From assembly GCF_026151205.1 (NCBI RefSeq), contig NC_087076.1, positions 15,216,919 to 15,280,918 of the forward strand: a stretch of DNA of 64,000 bases, in the 5' to 3' direction. This DNA comes from Bolinopsis microptera (lineage: Eukaryota > Ctenophora > Tentaculata > Lobata > Bolinopsidae). A program made the translations under genes and the position numbers. Under the pieces are notes generated by a model. The model made no database searches. It had not been told where the DNA came from and saw only the letters and a list, made by a program, of their open reading frames with translations. Positions 27,937 to 42,335 of the stretch are shown one piece after another. Numbering within the stretch: the stretch's first letter is position 1; every line of letters begins with the position of its first letter.

Positions 27937-30600
27937 GTCTATAGTTTCAACCACACTTTTCTTACCTTTCTTAAATATGGGACAAACATTTGCAAGTTTT
28001 CCATTCCTGTGTATGTAGCGCTGTTGTAAGATCCACGAAAAATGCAATGTTAGAGGTAAGCAAAACCTACGGAACAATTTTTGATAATTTACGTGTATGC
28101 CATCTGGTCCCTGGGCTTTATTTGAAATTAAGATATTTGAAAGGAAGCTTACGAACATCCCGATGATCGAAGTCAATATCAAAATCAACATCATTACATA
28201 GGAGATAACATTCATAAAAGTAAGGATCCGAAAACTGGTTATAAAGAAAGAATTGAAAAGTTCAGCTTTGACTTAGGTTGAACCGAAGCTGTCCAAATAA
28301 CTAACACAATTAGGAGATACGGCAGGAGTTAGATTTAGACTTAACATGTACCAAAACTTCATAGTATTAGCGCTGGATCATCACTATTGATAAGATTGTC
28401 TCTTATTTTTGGCTGATGAATCCTCTTAAAATCTTACGAGCTAGTAACAAACTTTAACGCACAAAATAAACACTGGGTAAAACACCAAAATTTTAATTAG
28501 ATCTGAGTCTATCCTTTTTAACGCATGAAGAAAAAAGTTTCACTATCGAACCACGGGTTGAAACTCTGATTTAAATAGTTACTTTAGGAATATGTATATC
28601 AACTAAATCATAATGCAGTCTTTAACTAACTTCAAACGATCAGATCTAGGCATTCTAGACTTGCAATTAATCGACATAAATTCACGATTAATCTGTCCCA
28701 GTTTGCTTCTTAAAATTTATAGATTTTACGGTTTAGAGTTTTTCCTTGCGAAAAGGAGCTTTTAAATTGGAAAAGTGACAGAAAATGATCAGAATTTGCA
28801 CACTGAATGGGATCACAGACATTCAAGTTATCGATTGTGTTATCATAATTACTGAAAGAAAGTCTAATGTATTACCCTTTTATGGTGTTGATGTGATCAA
28901 CTGGGAGAGAGAAAGATCACTAAAAATCTATGAAGATTGCTTCAATAGTACGTACAGGATGAATATAGCCAAGTCTTATGGGGAGAATTAAATCACCAAT
29001 AACATAAGATTAGGGATCTTTTTGGAAACTAGCTTCGAATATACCTAGACTATGACATCCAAGATTAAGGTAACACCACGAGTTCCTACTCTATAACAAG
29101 TACAGATTACAATACTCTCTTTGTTAGGAAAAGCAAATTTTACGGCAAGCATTTCTGCCACCTAGGCTAACTGTATCGGTTGAGTGGCATCGAGATCAGA
29201 CCGAACAGCAAAATAACACCACCTCCATTTTCCCTAAAAAACTTTTTAGGGTATAAGATCTTGAGTATGAGTCTTTCTCTGCGTCATTGCGAAGATTCAT
29301 ATTGAAAGAAGAAAGATTCGTTGCTAGAAATAGATTTTTTGACAAGCTCATTTAGGGCAATTATGTCAGCTGCTCTATGGTTTAACAAAGGATGAAGTTC
29401 GAAATCTTATTTACCACCAAAGAAGGGGATGGAGGAGCTTAGTTACTGAAAGGAATTAGACCTTGGACATTTGGGTAGAGTATAGATAGGGAGTTGGGAC
29501 CTGTTAAGCATAGAAGGATAAACAAGAGTTATCAAAAGAAAGTTAAGAGAGAAAACCCAAAGAATGGAATAAAGATACTAGACGCCTTAGGCGCTTGAAT
29601 ACTTAACTCTATTTCACTTACCCAGGAGAAGATCATTATCTAATAAACCATGAGGATATAATTACAAAGAAAAGTTTGCGTGGGAGCAAGCAAGAATGGT
29701 AAAAGTTAACGTTGGCTGTCAAGGAGTAAAGGAATGAATATTAGAATCTAGGGTGAATACGTGTTTCATGGACCTATCGTTGGAGAAAGAATTGGGAGAA
29801 GGTAAGTCATGATGAGAGATAGAATAGAAACAATAAGATTAGATAATTGTAGTTGATGTGTGGGGTGCATGAGAATAATGTGAAAATTTTGTAGGTAAAA
29901 AACGTGTTGATATGTATATGTGCATTTCATGACTGTGTACGAGGCATTTTGCATGCAAAAGACCTATTCTAAAGTCTAAACGATTCATTGTCTAACATAT
30001 GAAAAATGGGCATAGACCGAATGTACCGAAATAGGAGCAAAAAATTGAGAAAAAAGTTAAACAGAGAGTTCTGTTTTAGTTTTAATTTTGCGCAACGTCT
30101 TAATCAAAATATTAAATAAAAGAATAGATCAAAGATTATATTATATATCCCAGAAGAATCTTACAACCCGTCAAACTGTGTTCGTTTACAACAAAACCTT
30201 AAGCCAATGGACAGTAAACTTCCTCCTCGCTCATGTTGAGATAGCCAATCAGGTATAGAAGTTTCATTACATGATCTAAAGACACGCGTTAAAAAAAGTT
30301 TGAGAAACAGTCTAGGAACACGCAAATATTCTTTAAGGCATAAGTCTTTAAGTAGATTGTTAAAATCTAGAACATTTCTTTGCTAAGTCTAATATAAACA
30401 CTAAAAGGAAGACAACATTGGACAATTATAATTGCTGCGGGAATAACGCTTAGTGGTGTCCATTATTCAGTAAGATACTTCCTAAGGAACGAACCCCAAA
30501 CTTAAATGTTAATGTCATTAGTACCAAACTCAATATAATTTTTTTCAATATCGTCAGCTTCTTGCAGCTGCATGGTTTTTATGAAGAAATGGAGAAGGAG
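27937..30600 (-). mobile_element. Noisy LINE-A copy 1 (minus), joined inside ORF2
   Basis: The reverse complement matches LINE-A from about the RT fingers region (equivalent to 16,425) back to the SGNH region of ORF1 (equivalent to about 8,570), with dense indels. The right end is the common truncation point (CATCATTTTCAT). The left end is where clean sequence joins the noisy block. Confidence 0.85.
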
Positions 30601-30697
30601 CTTGTAAGGAAAACATGATTTATTAATTTATTAAGTTAATCTGACACTGATGATTGCATTTGCATAAAACCCTTTTTGTAGAAATCGTTGTTTTCAT

Positions 30698-30728
<31 letters not shown>

Positions 30729-31789
30729 AATTATATAAGTCATATATAAATATATATAAATAAATCTATATTATATATTACACTTGACGAAATTTCCCGC
30801 AACGGACATAGAAGAAAACAACACGAAAATAGACCTCAAAATACCTCTGGAGATGCCCAAACCACGCTCGCAATATGGAGTTGAAACCTCGCCAATTTTT
30901 AAGCAGGGTTTTAGAAAAAGGATAGGAATAGGCAATACATTCTTAGAATTTTGATTTAGGCTTTATTTTATATAATTTACGTCGGAAGTGAGGTAAATAA
31001 TCGTTAGAATAATGGCGTTATTTAAAAAGCAAAGGTTACTGCGCTGTTGCGGTAGCAACGTTTAAAATGCACGTGCGCGAAGCTACCACAGATTAACAAC
31101 GACGCTTGTTTATGCTGTATGCTACGCATAATCTCAAACTAGCTCACATTTACGCTCACGCTATACTTCTTATAACTTTTTTGTGATTGGTATTTTTTAT
31201 GCGGTAAAAAGTATCGTTTTGGAATCCGAATACTAAACAAACGCTGTCGACATAATGGAATTTATCTAAACAATGGCGACAGCGTTGTTAGAATCGTATT
31301 TCCCAAACGATACTTTTTTAACCGCATCAAAAATACCAATCACAAACAAAGTTATCAGAGTCATAGCGTGATCGTAAAATTTGAGCTAGTTTTGAATATT
31401 ATGACGTACATACAGCAAAACAACGCGCGTTGTGAATCTTGGTTGCGCCGCGCACAGTGCATTTTAACGTTGCTACGCAACAGCGCAGTAAACCATTTGA
31501 CTAAATAACTCATTATTCTAACGATTATTTAACTCACATTCCGACGTTAATTCATAAAAAATCTAAGCCTAAATCAAAAATTCTAAGAATGCTATAGCCA
31601 TTCCTATCCATTTCCTACAACCCTGCTAAAAATGCGAGGTTTCACTCCATTTGTCGAGCTGGGGTTAGGCATCACCATAGGTCATTTTGAGGTCGATTTT
31701 CGTGTTTTTTCTTCTATGTCCCCGTTGCCGGAAAATTCGTCAAGTTAAAATATAATATAGATATATATATATATAGATATATATACATA

Positions 31790-31827
<38 letters not shown>

Positions 31828-31930
31828 ATGAAAACAAACGATTCTACAAACTCAGAGTTTCATGCAAATGCAATCATCTGTCATAATAACTTATTAAATT
31901 AATAAATCCAAGTTTTCCTTACAAGCTCTC
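30601..31930. repeat. Type-1 dyad centre with (AT)n and 27-nt loop
   Basis: The two halves are reverse complements with indels. Outward from the loop (31,250-31,276, flanked by AACGCTGTCG and CGACAGCGTT), both carry GCGGTAAAAAGTATCG, GTTGCTACGCAACAGCGCAG, the block TTTTTAGCAGGGTTG, CTTGACGAAATTTCCC, an (AT)n tract and ATCATGTTTTCCTTACAAGC. No coding function is recognised. A snap-back hairpin of more than 600 bp is possible. Confidence 0.85.
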
Positions 31931-34900
31931 ATCATTTTCATAAAACTCATGCAGGCTGCAGAAGTCAGACGGATATTGAAAAAATTATTAGAGTGTTGTA
32001 CTAATGACATTAACATCTAAGTATGCGTTCAGTTCCTTAGGAATGTATCTTATCTGAATTAATTGACACCACTAAGCATTTATTTTCCCTCTGCAATTAT
32101 AATTGTCCAAAGTTTGTCTTCCTATTAAGTTTAATATTCCTACAGAGCAAAGAATTTCTAGATTTTAACAATCTACTTCAAGACTTATGGCCTAAAGAAT
32201 AATTGTCGTGTTCCGAGACTGTTTTATTCTCAAAACTTTTAACTCGAGACTTTAGATCATGTAATAACTTCAATACCATATTAGGCTTCACCTCAACAGA
32301 AGGAGTAGGTTTTTAACTGCCACATTTGCTTAAGATTGATGTAAACGAACACAGTTTATTGACAGGTTTATAAATACTCCCTTCCTGGAATTTAATTCTT
32401 TGATCTTTCTTTCTATTAATAATTTTTGATTAAGACGTTGCGCCTAAAATTAAAAACTCAAACGAAATCTCTGATTATTTTTAAAATCCTTTTTGTTTTC
32501 TCAATTTTATGCCTCCCTATTTCAGGTTACATACGGTCACTGCCCTTTTTCCATATGTTTAGACAATAATCGTTAAGACTTAGAAAAAGGACCTTTTGCA
32601 TGCAAAGCACTCGTAACACAGACAAGACATGCAATATACATACAACACGTTTTATACCTAACAAAATTTACACATTTAAATCTCCAGCACCCCACACATC
32701 AACACAATTTAATCATAATCAATATGTTTTCTACATCTATTCTCTCATCATGACTTTACCTTCTCCCAATTCTTTCTCTCAACACTAGGTCCATGAAACC
32801 CGATTCCCCCCTAATTCTATTATTCATTCCTCTCTAACTCCTTGACAGCCCCCACGTTATCTTATACATTCTTGCTTGCTCCCACAAACAAACTTTTCTT
32901 TGTAATTAATCTCTCATGGTTTATAAGAAATGTTCTTCACCTGTAAGATGAATAGAGTCAAGTATTCCACCGCCTCAGGCTCAGTATCTTTATTCATTCT
33001 TTGGTTTTCTCTCTAACTTTCTTTGATAACTCTGTTAAATCCTTCTATGCTTAATCCAGGTCCCAACTCCCTATCTATACTCTACCAAAAGTCCAAGGTC
33101 TTATTCCATTCAAGAACCTAAGCTCCTCCCATCCCTTCTTGATGGAATAAATTTTCCGAACTTCAATCCTTGCTAACATAGAGCAGCCTGACATAATTGC
33201 CCAAATGAGACTGGCTCAAAAAATCTATTCTACACTAAATCCTTTCCTTCTCTCAATAATGAAATCTTCCGCAAGTGACCGCAACGAGAAAGACTCATCC
33301 CTCAGAGATCCAATAACCCTAAAAAGTTAGGGAAAATGGAGGTGGTGTCATTTTGGCTTTTCGTCTTATCTCGATGCCACTACAACCCGACTACCAGTTA
33401 GCCTAGGTGCAGAAATGCTTGCCGTTAAAAGTGCTTTTCCTAACAAAGAGAGTATTGTAAGATCTGTACTTGTAATAGAGTAGGAACTCTTGGGTTACCT
33501 AATCTTGATGTCCCATAGTTAGTTACTCGCAAGCTAGTTCCAAAAAAGAATCCCCCTAAAATCTATTTATTGTGAATTTAATCTCCGCCCATCCAGACTG
33601 CTATCTTCATCCATACCGTACTATGAGCAATCCTCATAATTCTTTCAGTGATTCTTTCTCCTCCCATGTTATCACAACACCCACCCATAAAAGTGGTAAT
33701 ACATTAGACATTCCCTTGCTCAGTAATTATGATATCACACTCGCTAACTTGAATGTCGTGATCCTCATTCCGTGGCAAATCTGATCAATTTTCCTGTCCC
33801 TTTTTCAATAAAAGCTCCTTTTCCCCAAAAAACTCCTAAACGTAAAATCTATAATTATAAGAAAGCAAACTGAATCATGATTAATTCGTGAATTAATGCC
33901 GATTAATTGGCAAGTCCTAGAATGCCTAAACCTGATTCGTCTTGTGAAGTTAGTTAAAGACTGCATTATGAATTTATTGATATACATATTCCGTAAAGTA
34001 CCATTTAAATCAGATTTTCAACCCCCGTGGTTTCAGATATGAACTTTTTTCTTCATGCCGTAAAAAGGAAAGACTCAGATCTAAATTTAAAATTTCTGTT
34101 CTATTTCTGATAGTTTAAAGGTTGTATCTAGCCTAAAGATTTAAGATGCTTTCATCACCAAAATAAGAGACAATCTTTTCAAATCGTGAAGATCCACGCA
34201 ATAACAAAGAAGTTTGTCACATTATAATATAAATACTAACTCCGCCGTATTTCCTAATTGTGTTAGTAATTCGTGGAACACTCGGTTCAAACCCAAAGCT
34301 CAACTGAACTGTTCAATTCTTCTTTATAACCATTTTTCGGAACCATCACTTTATGCGACACTGATATCTCCTATGTCAATGATGTTTGATTTTTGATATT
34401 GACTTCGATCATCGGGATGTTCCGTAAGCTTCTTTCATATATAATTCAAATAAAGCCAGGGACCAGATGCATACACGTAAATCTCAAAATTTTTCCGAAG
34501 TTAGCTTACCCTCTAACATGCAATTTTTTCGTGGATCTTACAACAGCGGCTACCATCCACAAAAATGGAAACTTGCAATGTGTCCAATATTTAAGAAAGG
34601 AAGAAAAGTGAGTTGAAACAATAGACCAATATCCCGTTACTTGGTTTAGTCCTGAAAGTTTGACGCATTGTTAAACGTAACTGCTTTCTTTGACAAGTAC
34701 CCTTCTGATCCAGGCAGCAAGGTTTCTCTAGAGCACAAGTCATGCCACAACCAATATGTTGACTTTTTGTGATACCTGGCATTGTCTCATAACGAAAACA
34801 TTATCAATCATGTTTGTATTTTGATTTGCATAAGGCATTTTGATTCGTAAATCATATATCCTTCTTCATAAGCCTAAAGACCTATATAACATTGATGGGT

Positions 34901-36400
34901 ACACTTCTCAAATTTCTTACCGAATTACCTCAAGGCCGATTTACCAAAGAGTGGTATTGGTAATGAGATGTCATCAACCCTCTCAGTTAATCCTGGTGTC
35001 CCCATGGCTCTATTCTGGTCCCTTATTTTTGATGTTTATCAATGAGATTCCTTTGCCCTTTCGGATAATACTGATAATGTTTTGTATGCCGATTAAACAA
35101 AAATCTGGCGTAAAATACATCATCTTCATGATAAATACAATTTACAAATGGATATATACTATCTCTCTACTGGGCACTAATGACCAAAATGCGATTCCAT
35201 CCAGCAAAATGTAAAGTGCTTATTATCAGGAAAAACCTCTTTATCTCCTCCATTCGCATACAATCTGATGGCACTCCTCTTGTGTATGTAGAAGTTAGAA
35301 AAAGATTTGGAGTCGATTTACTCATACCTAAGTGGAATATCAGTGCGACAGAATTTTATACTAATGCCTGCCACCTACCTTGGATGTCAGAAGAGTATTG
35401 GCCATATGTCATTGATCAAAACGTCGCCGGGCGCTTTACCTCTCCCTGGTCGTTATCCAATTCGAAAATTGTTCCATAATCTGGCGCCCTTTGTAATAAA
35501 TTCACTTAGTTGATAAATTTAGAAATCCTCCAAAAGAGACTATTAAATGGACTCTGTCTGAAGAGGGCCGCAGTTTATCCACCTAGCAATATGTCAAAAA
35601 GTGCAAGCTTGTCGACAATCATCTCCCTTTGTCTCAAAAGTTTGACTTGAATGATCTTATTTTTTTCCACAAAGTTCCCTTAACAATTAATTCCTGGATC
35701 ACTGCCTCACTAATCTCTCTTTATATCAGGCACTTCTCGACGAAGACTTGCCACCTCGACAGTCTGGTCTATTGAGTCCCATAATTTTACCTAAGAAGTC
35801 AAATTCACACACCACATGTACCTCAAATAGCCCACTGGCAAAATCCATTTTTCTACAAACCCATATACTGTGGAATGGGTGGGGTGGGGGACTCCCTTAC
35901 AGTAAGTACAATTGTGTCTACTATCTTTTCAAGCTATCACTAAGCAGTTATGGAAATTCTATTGATAGTGAAAACAACATCTAGCCTAGCTCTTTGCTCC
36001 CCATAATATTATTTTTTGTTTTATTAATTTTTTTTTATCTACTTCCTATACCTTTCAACATCAAACACACATCACCCGCACACCTTCTCACACATAATGA
36101 CCATTTCAGACCTGTATCTAATGTATCTGGAAGTTGACGTATTGAAAATACAAATTTGGACTCTATATCCACAGTTATTCACCATATTATGTTGTTATGA
36201 ATATTTCTTCATAAATTTTTGGATTTAGCATTAATTCGATGTAATTCCAATTACTGCGGACATAGTTTCACTATGTGTTTTACTCGTGGTTTGGGTCCCA
36301 TCAATTTTACAGATGGTGGCGATATTTTGAACGATTCCTATTTTTATATTCTCTATTCTGAACTCTGTAAAATTTGAAAAGTTTTTTTAATAAAAAGAAA
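31930..36400 (+). mobile_element. Noisy LINE-A copy 2 (plus), 5'-truncated in ORF1
   Basis: The copy starts at CATCATTTTCATAAAACTCA within the SGNH region of ORF1 and runs through ORF2 (endonuclease and RT motifs are traceable across many frame breaks) to the 3' UTR and A-rich tail. It is not interrupted by LINE-B: the sequence is continuous from the CCCCCGTGG block near 34,020 to CTTCATGCCG. Confidence 0.87.
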
Positions 36401-36479
36401 TAAAATAAACTTAACTTAACAAAATCAAAACAAAATCAAACGAAACGAAACTAATTTGAAACAAAAATGAATACAAGAA

Positions 36480-37030
36480 CAAAAACTAAATTAAAATAAT
36501 TCCTAAACGATTTCTTACAGCATAAACTTTGTTGGTGTCCTACAGTACTTATGAAGTTCCCTCTCTCCATTTAATAGATTGCCATCATTATTTAAAATAA
36601 TATAAAGTTTTTCAGTAAGCAGAGATGACAATCTTTCGTACCCCCTTGTACGATAGCAGTTTATTTTTTCCAGATATTTATATGTGTTTGTTTATCTTTC
36701 AACTCCATATTTTTCTAAATACTCCGCTGATATCGTAGCTTCATCGAGTTTGAAGACTTGTGTGAACTGAAAACGGTCTTAAAGTGATTTCATCAGCCAC
36801 AATAATTCTCTTTCTTTCATTTTCCACTGCATATTTGCTTCAAATATCACTGATGCTTCCAGCAGTGGTCCGTTCAGGGCACAATTCCGCTTCTGCAATT
36901 GCACTTTTCGATTAATTGTAGGTTCTTTCTGAGCTTGGTGTCTGGTGCCGCTAAGATGGATTCCTTACGTGGTAGGCACTGTTAAGATAGCTTAATTGTT
37001 TTCTGTTGAACATTTGTGAAATTGGTTCCT
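36480..37030 (-). mobile_element. Penelope-like GIY-YIG endonuclease fragment (minus), noisy
   Basis: This is the reverse complement of the fragment at 37,190-37,745. Translated across indels, it gives the C-terminal half of a GIY-YIG-type endonuclease as found downstream of the RT in Penelope-like elements. It lies directly beyond the LINE 3' end, separated by an AACGAAAC-rich spacer. Confidence 0.65.
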
Positions 37031-37037
37031 CTGGAAT

Positions 37038-37185
37038 CTTTGTCCTAGTAATCGGAGGAACGTGCTAAGTTGTTTGTTTACATTTGCAGAAGCCGAAATG
37101 TGCCCACTGAACCGACAATGCCTGGAACAGCAGTGATATATGAAGCAACTATTGCAGTGGTAAACTGAAAGAAAAGCACTTCCCA
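37038..37185. repeat. Type-2 dyad loop (about 130-150 nt), non-palindromic
   Basis: The loop sequence (CTAGTAACGGAGGA-like, then GCAGAAGCCGAAATGTGCCC) is not mirrored. It has the same orientation here, at 48,779-48,911 and at 60,486-60,618. Its second half repeats directly about 245 bp further right, inside the adjacent arm. Confidence 0.75.
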
Positions 37186-37189
37186 GAGA

Positions 37190-37745
37190 CACCAATTTCA
37201 CAAAAATTTTCAACAAAAACACAATTAAGCTACCATACAGTTGCCCTACCCAACGAAGGAATCCGTCTTAGAGAGCACCAGCCCAAGCTCAGAAAGAACC
37301 ACTATTAAACGAAAACGTGAAATTGCAGAAAGCCGAAATTAGCCCACTGAACGGCAATGCCCTGGAACAGCTGTGATATATGAAGGCAACGAATTGCAGT
37401 GGAAAATTTGAAAAGAAAGAGCACAAATATATTGGCTTACTGAAAAAACACTTTAGACCCTTACAGTTTCACACACAACTCTTTTCCAACTCGAGAACCT
37501 ACGAATTCAGACGAGCTTTCAAGAAAATATGGAGTTGAAAGATAAACATTCACCAAATAACTTATCTTGAAATAATCAAACCCATGCCATTCCGTACCAA
37601 GTGGGTACAAAGATTGTCATCTCTGCCTTACTGAAAAACTTTATATTATTTTAAATAAAAGATGGCAATCTATTAAATAGGAGGAGGGAACTCATAAGTA
37701 AATGTAGGCACACAACAATTTATGCTGAAGAAAAGCTTTTAGGCA
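37190..37745 (+). mobile_element. Penelope-like GIY-YIG endonuclease fragment (plus), noisy
   Basis: Allowing for indels, the conceptual reading shows, in order, CPLNGQCL, VIYEATI, KYIGLTENTFKTRF, SKKIW, ISWKIIKHAHPYKGGTK, CHLCLTEKLYI, LLNRRRELISKCRHTNKF and a stop. The CPL-x-G-x-C zinc-knuckle-like motif, Y-x-GLTE, K-x-R and H/N-rich C-terminus are characteristic of the EN domain of Penelope-like retroelements. The RT part is absent, so this is a 3' fragment. Confidence 0.7.
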
Positions 37746-37854
37746 TTTTAATTTAATTTTAGTTTTTGTTCTTGTATTTCATTTTTTCGTTTCAAATTGC
37801 GTTTCCGTTTCGTTTGATTTTTATTATGATTAGATAAGTTAAGGTTTAATTTAT

Positions 37855-40800
37855 TTTTATTATTAAATACTTTCCAAATTTATACAGAGAAACAGCAATA
37901 GATGAAAAATAAAAATAGAAACTACAAAATATCGCCCCACATCTGTAAAATAGTAGATGGCACCCAAACACGTAACACATAGGAACTATGTCCCGCAGTA
38001 ACTTGGACCCATTAATCGAATTAACTCTAAATCCAAAAATTTATGAAAACTATATAAACACCAAACAATCATGTGAATAACTGTGGATATAGATTATCAA
38101 AAATTTGTATTTCAATACGTCAAAATTTCCAGATACATTCTAGATACAGGTCTGAAATGGTCATAAATGTCGAGAATGTGTGGCGGTGAAGTGTGATATG
38201 AGTTGAAATATAGGAAGGTAGATTAAAAAATTAATAAAACAAAAAATAATAATAATATGGTAGCAAAGAGACTAGCCTAGACTGTTTTACACTATCCTAT
38301 AAACAATTCCATAGATCTTAGTGACCTCAGCTTTGAAAAGACTAGGTAAAACCACAATCTGTCTTACCTGTAAAGGAGTCCCTTCCACATTATAGGGTTC
38401 TGTAAAAAATGATTTTGCCAGTGGGCTATAGAGTACATGTGGTGTGTGAATTCAGACTTAACTTAGGAAATAGATGACACAATAGACAGACTGACGGAGT
38501 GGCAACGTCTTAGTCGAGAAGTGCCCTGATAAAAGAAGAGAATAGTGAGGCAAGTGATACAGGAATTAAATTGTTAAGAACTTTGTGGAAAAAAATACGA
38601 ACATTCAAGACAAACTTTTTGAGACAAAGGAGAATGTCACAAGCATGACTTTTAGAAATAATGCTCAGTGATAACTGCGCCCTCTTCCGACAGAAATCCA
38701 TTTAATACTCTCTTTTGGAGACTTCCTAATTTATCAACTAAGTGATTTATTACAAGGGCCCAGATATGGAAACAATTTTCGAATTGGCTACAACCAGGGA
38801 GAGGATAAAGCGCCCGGCGACGTTTCTGAACAATGACAATATGCCATCTCTTTCTGCCCATACAAGTTGTTGGCAGGCCTTAGTATAAAATACTGGTCGC
38901 AACTGACTGATTCCAACTTAGCTTCAGGAGTAACATCGACTCCAAGGATCTTTTTCTAACTCTACATACACAAGAGGAAGAGCCAACAAGATGTATGCAA
39001 TGGAGGAGATAAAGATGGTTTTCCTGAAACATATAAGCACTTTACATTTGCTGGATGGAAACGCATTTGTTTCTTAGGTGCCCATCAGAGATATAGTCTA
39101 TATCCATTGTACATTAGTATTATCAGAAGATAATGTATTTTACGCCAGATTTTTGTATCAACGGCAACAAAACAAATCAGTATAATCGAAAGGCCAAAGA
39201 AGAATATCATTGATAAACAATACAAAAAGTAAGGGACCAAAATAGAGCCCTGGGGGACACCAGGAATTTAACAGAGAGGGTAGATGACATCTCCTTACAA
39301 AAACCACACTTTGGTAACGGCCTTGAGGTACTTGGCAAGAAATTTGAGAATGTACCATCAATGTAATATAAGGTCTTTAGCTAATGAAGAAGATATCATG
39401 ATTAACAGAATCAAATGGCTTAGCAAATCAAAATACACAACATGATTGATAATTTTTGTTAAGAGACAATGCCAGCTATCACAAAAGTCAAACCGTATAT
39501 TGGATGTGCATGACTTGTGCTCTAGAAAACCATGCTGCCTGGATCAAGAAGGTAATTGTCAAAGAAAGCAGATTACGATTAACAATGCGCACAAAAACTT
39601 ACACAATGACAAAACAAGTAAGGATATTGGGCTTAGTTTTTTTCAACCTCACTTTTCTTACCTTTCTTAAATATTGGGACAACATTTGCAAGTTTTCCAT
39701 TTTTGTGGAATGTACCTGTTGTACAGATCCACGAAAAATGCATGTTAGAGGGTAAGCTAAACCTCCCGGAACAATTTTTGAGAATATACCTGTATGCCAT
39801 CCTGGGTCCTGGGCTTTATATGAATTAATATTTGAAAGGAAGCTTAACGAACTCCGATTATCGAAGTCAATATCAAAATCACCATCATTTACAAAGGAGA
39901 TATCAGTGTCATAAAGTGATGGATCCGAAAACTGGTTTAAAAGAAAGAATGGAAAAGTTCAAGCTTGAGCTTTTGGTTTGAACCGAAGCTGATCCAGAAT
40001 AACTAACACAATTAGGAACCGGCAGGAGTTAGATTTATACTTAACATGTGACCAAAACTTCTTAGTTTTTAGCGCTGGATCATCAATATTGAAAAGATGT
40101 CCTCTTATTTTGGCTGTGAAAGCCTCTAAAAATCTTACCTAGTAACAAAACTTTTAACACATCAGAAATAAACAGAAATTTTAAAATTTAGATCTGAGTC
40201 TATCCATTTACGGCATGAAGAAAAAAGTTCACTAGCGGACCACGGGGTGGAAACTCGAATTAATATTACTTTAAGAATAATGTATAACACCTAAATCATA
40301 ATGCAGTCCTTAACAAACTTCCAAGACGAAATCAGATCTAGCATTCTAGGACTTGCCAATTTCGAGCATAATTCCCGATAATCATGTCCCAGTTTGTGCT
40401 TTCTTATAATTATAGATTTTATACTTTAGATTTTTCTTGCTGAAAAAGGAGCTTTTTAATTGAAAAAGAGACCAGGAAAAATGATCAATTTCACACGGAA
40501 TGAGGATCACAGAAATTCAAGTTATCGATGTGTTATCATAATTACTGAGAAGAATGTCTAATGTATTACCACTTCGTTTATGGTGGAGTGTGAATCAACT
40601 GGGAGAGAGAAAGATCACAGAAGAGAAACTATAAGGATTGCTCAATAGGTACGGTAACTGGAAGAGATAGCCAGTTCTGAATGGGGGGAATTAAAAATCA
40701 CCAATAACATAGATATTAAGGGGGATTCATTTTGGAAACTAGCTTGCGAATATAACAAACTATGACATCATGATTAGGTAACCCAAGAGTGTTCCTACTC

Positions 40801-42335
40801 TATAACAAAGTACAGATTACAATACTCACTTTGTTAGAAAAGCCAATTTTAACGGCAGCTATTCTGCACTACTAACTGGTTAGTCGGTTGTAGTGGCAAC
40901 GAGATCAACCGAACGCCAAAAGAAACACCACATCCATTTTCCCTAAACTTTTTTAGGGTTATTAGGAATCTTGAGATGAGTCTTTCCTCGTGCGGTCATT
41001 GCCGGAAGATTTCATATTGAGAAGAAGGAAAGAAGTTCGTTGCAAGAATAATATATATGAGCCAAGTCTCATTTAGGGCGAAATTAGGTCAGGATGCTGC
41101 TCTATGTAGCATAGGATTGAAAGTTCGGACAATCTTATGTACCATCAAGAAGGGGATGGAGAGCTTAGTTACTGAAAGGAAATAAGACCTTGGACATTTG
41201 GTAAGTATAGATAGGAGTTTGGACCTGGAGTTAAGCCATAGAAGTATTAACAAGAGTTTACAAAAGAAAGTTAAGAGAGAACACCCAAAGAATGAAAAAA
41301 GAGACGAGACGCCAGAGGCGGGCTGGAATACTAGACGAGCAATCATCTTACGCGTGGTGGAGATGAACAATTCATATAAACCTGAGAAGATAATTAACAA
41401 AGAAAAGTTTGATGTGGAGCAAGGCACAAATGGTATAAGATAACCGTGGGCTGTCAAGGAGTAAGAGAATGAATATTAGAATCTAGTGTAATACGGTTGT
41501 TCATGACTAGTCGTGAGGAAGAATTGGCGAAGGTAAGTCATGATGGAGAGAATAGAAGAGAAACAAAGGATTATGATAATTGTAGGTGATTTTGGGGTGC
41601 ATGGAGAATTAAATTGTAAATTTAGTTAGGTATAAACTGTTGAATGTATATGTGCATTTCGACTGTGTACGAGGCCTATTGCATGCAAAAAAGACCTATT
41701 CTAAGTCCTAAACGATTCATGTCTAACATATGGAAAAATGGGCATGACCGAATGAACCTGACATAGGAGGCCTAACAATGAGACACGAATAATCCGCAGA
41801 TTTGATATGAGTTTTAATTTTAGGCGCAACGTCTAAATCAAAATAATAAATGAAATAAAAAGATCAAAGATTAAATTCCCAGAAGAATATTAACAACCCT
41901 TACAAACTGAGTTCGTTTACAACCAAACTTAAGCCAAGTGAACAGTAAACCAACTCCTCTCATGTTGATATGAAGCCAATCAAGTATAGAAGTTCATAAC
42001 ATGAACTAAAGTCTCGAGATAAAAAGTTGAGAAACATTCAAACCACGCAATTATTCTTTAGCAAAAGTCTTTCAGTAGATTGTTAAAATCATCTAGAACA
42101 TTCCTTTCTATGTAGGAATATAAACACTAATAGGAAGACGAACAAGGGACAATATAATTGCAGCGGAAATAACTGCTTCGTGGTGTCAATTAAATCAGTC
42201 AGAAACTCCTAAAGTAACAGAATCCCATACTTAGAATTTTTAATGTCAATTAGTACCCCAACACTCAATCTAAATGTTATCAATATCGACCAAGCTTCTG
42301 CAGGCAGAATGAGTTTTATGAAAAATGATGAAAGG
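37855..42335 (-). mobile_element. Noisy LINE-A copy 3 (minus)
   Basis: Reverse-complement counterpart of copy 2, with the same 5' truncation and 3' terminus and independent indels. It lies between the type-2 centre at 37.1 kb and the type-1 centre at 43.0 kb. Confidence 0.86.
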
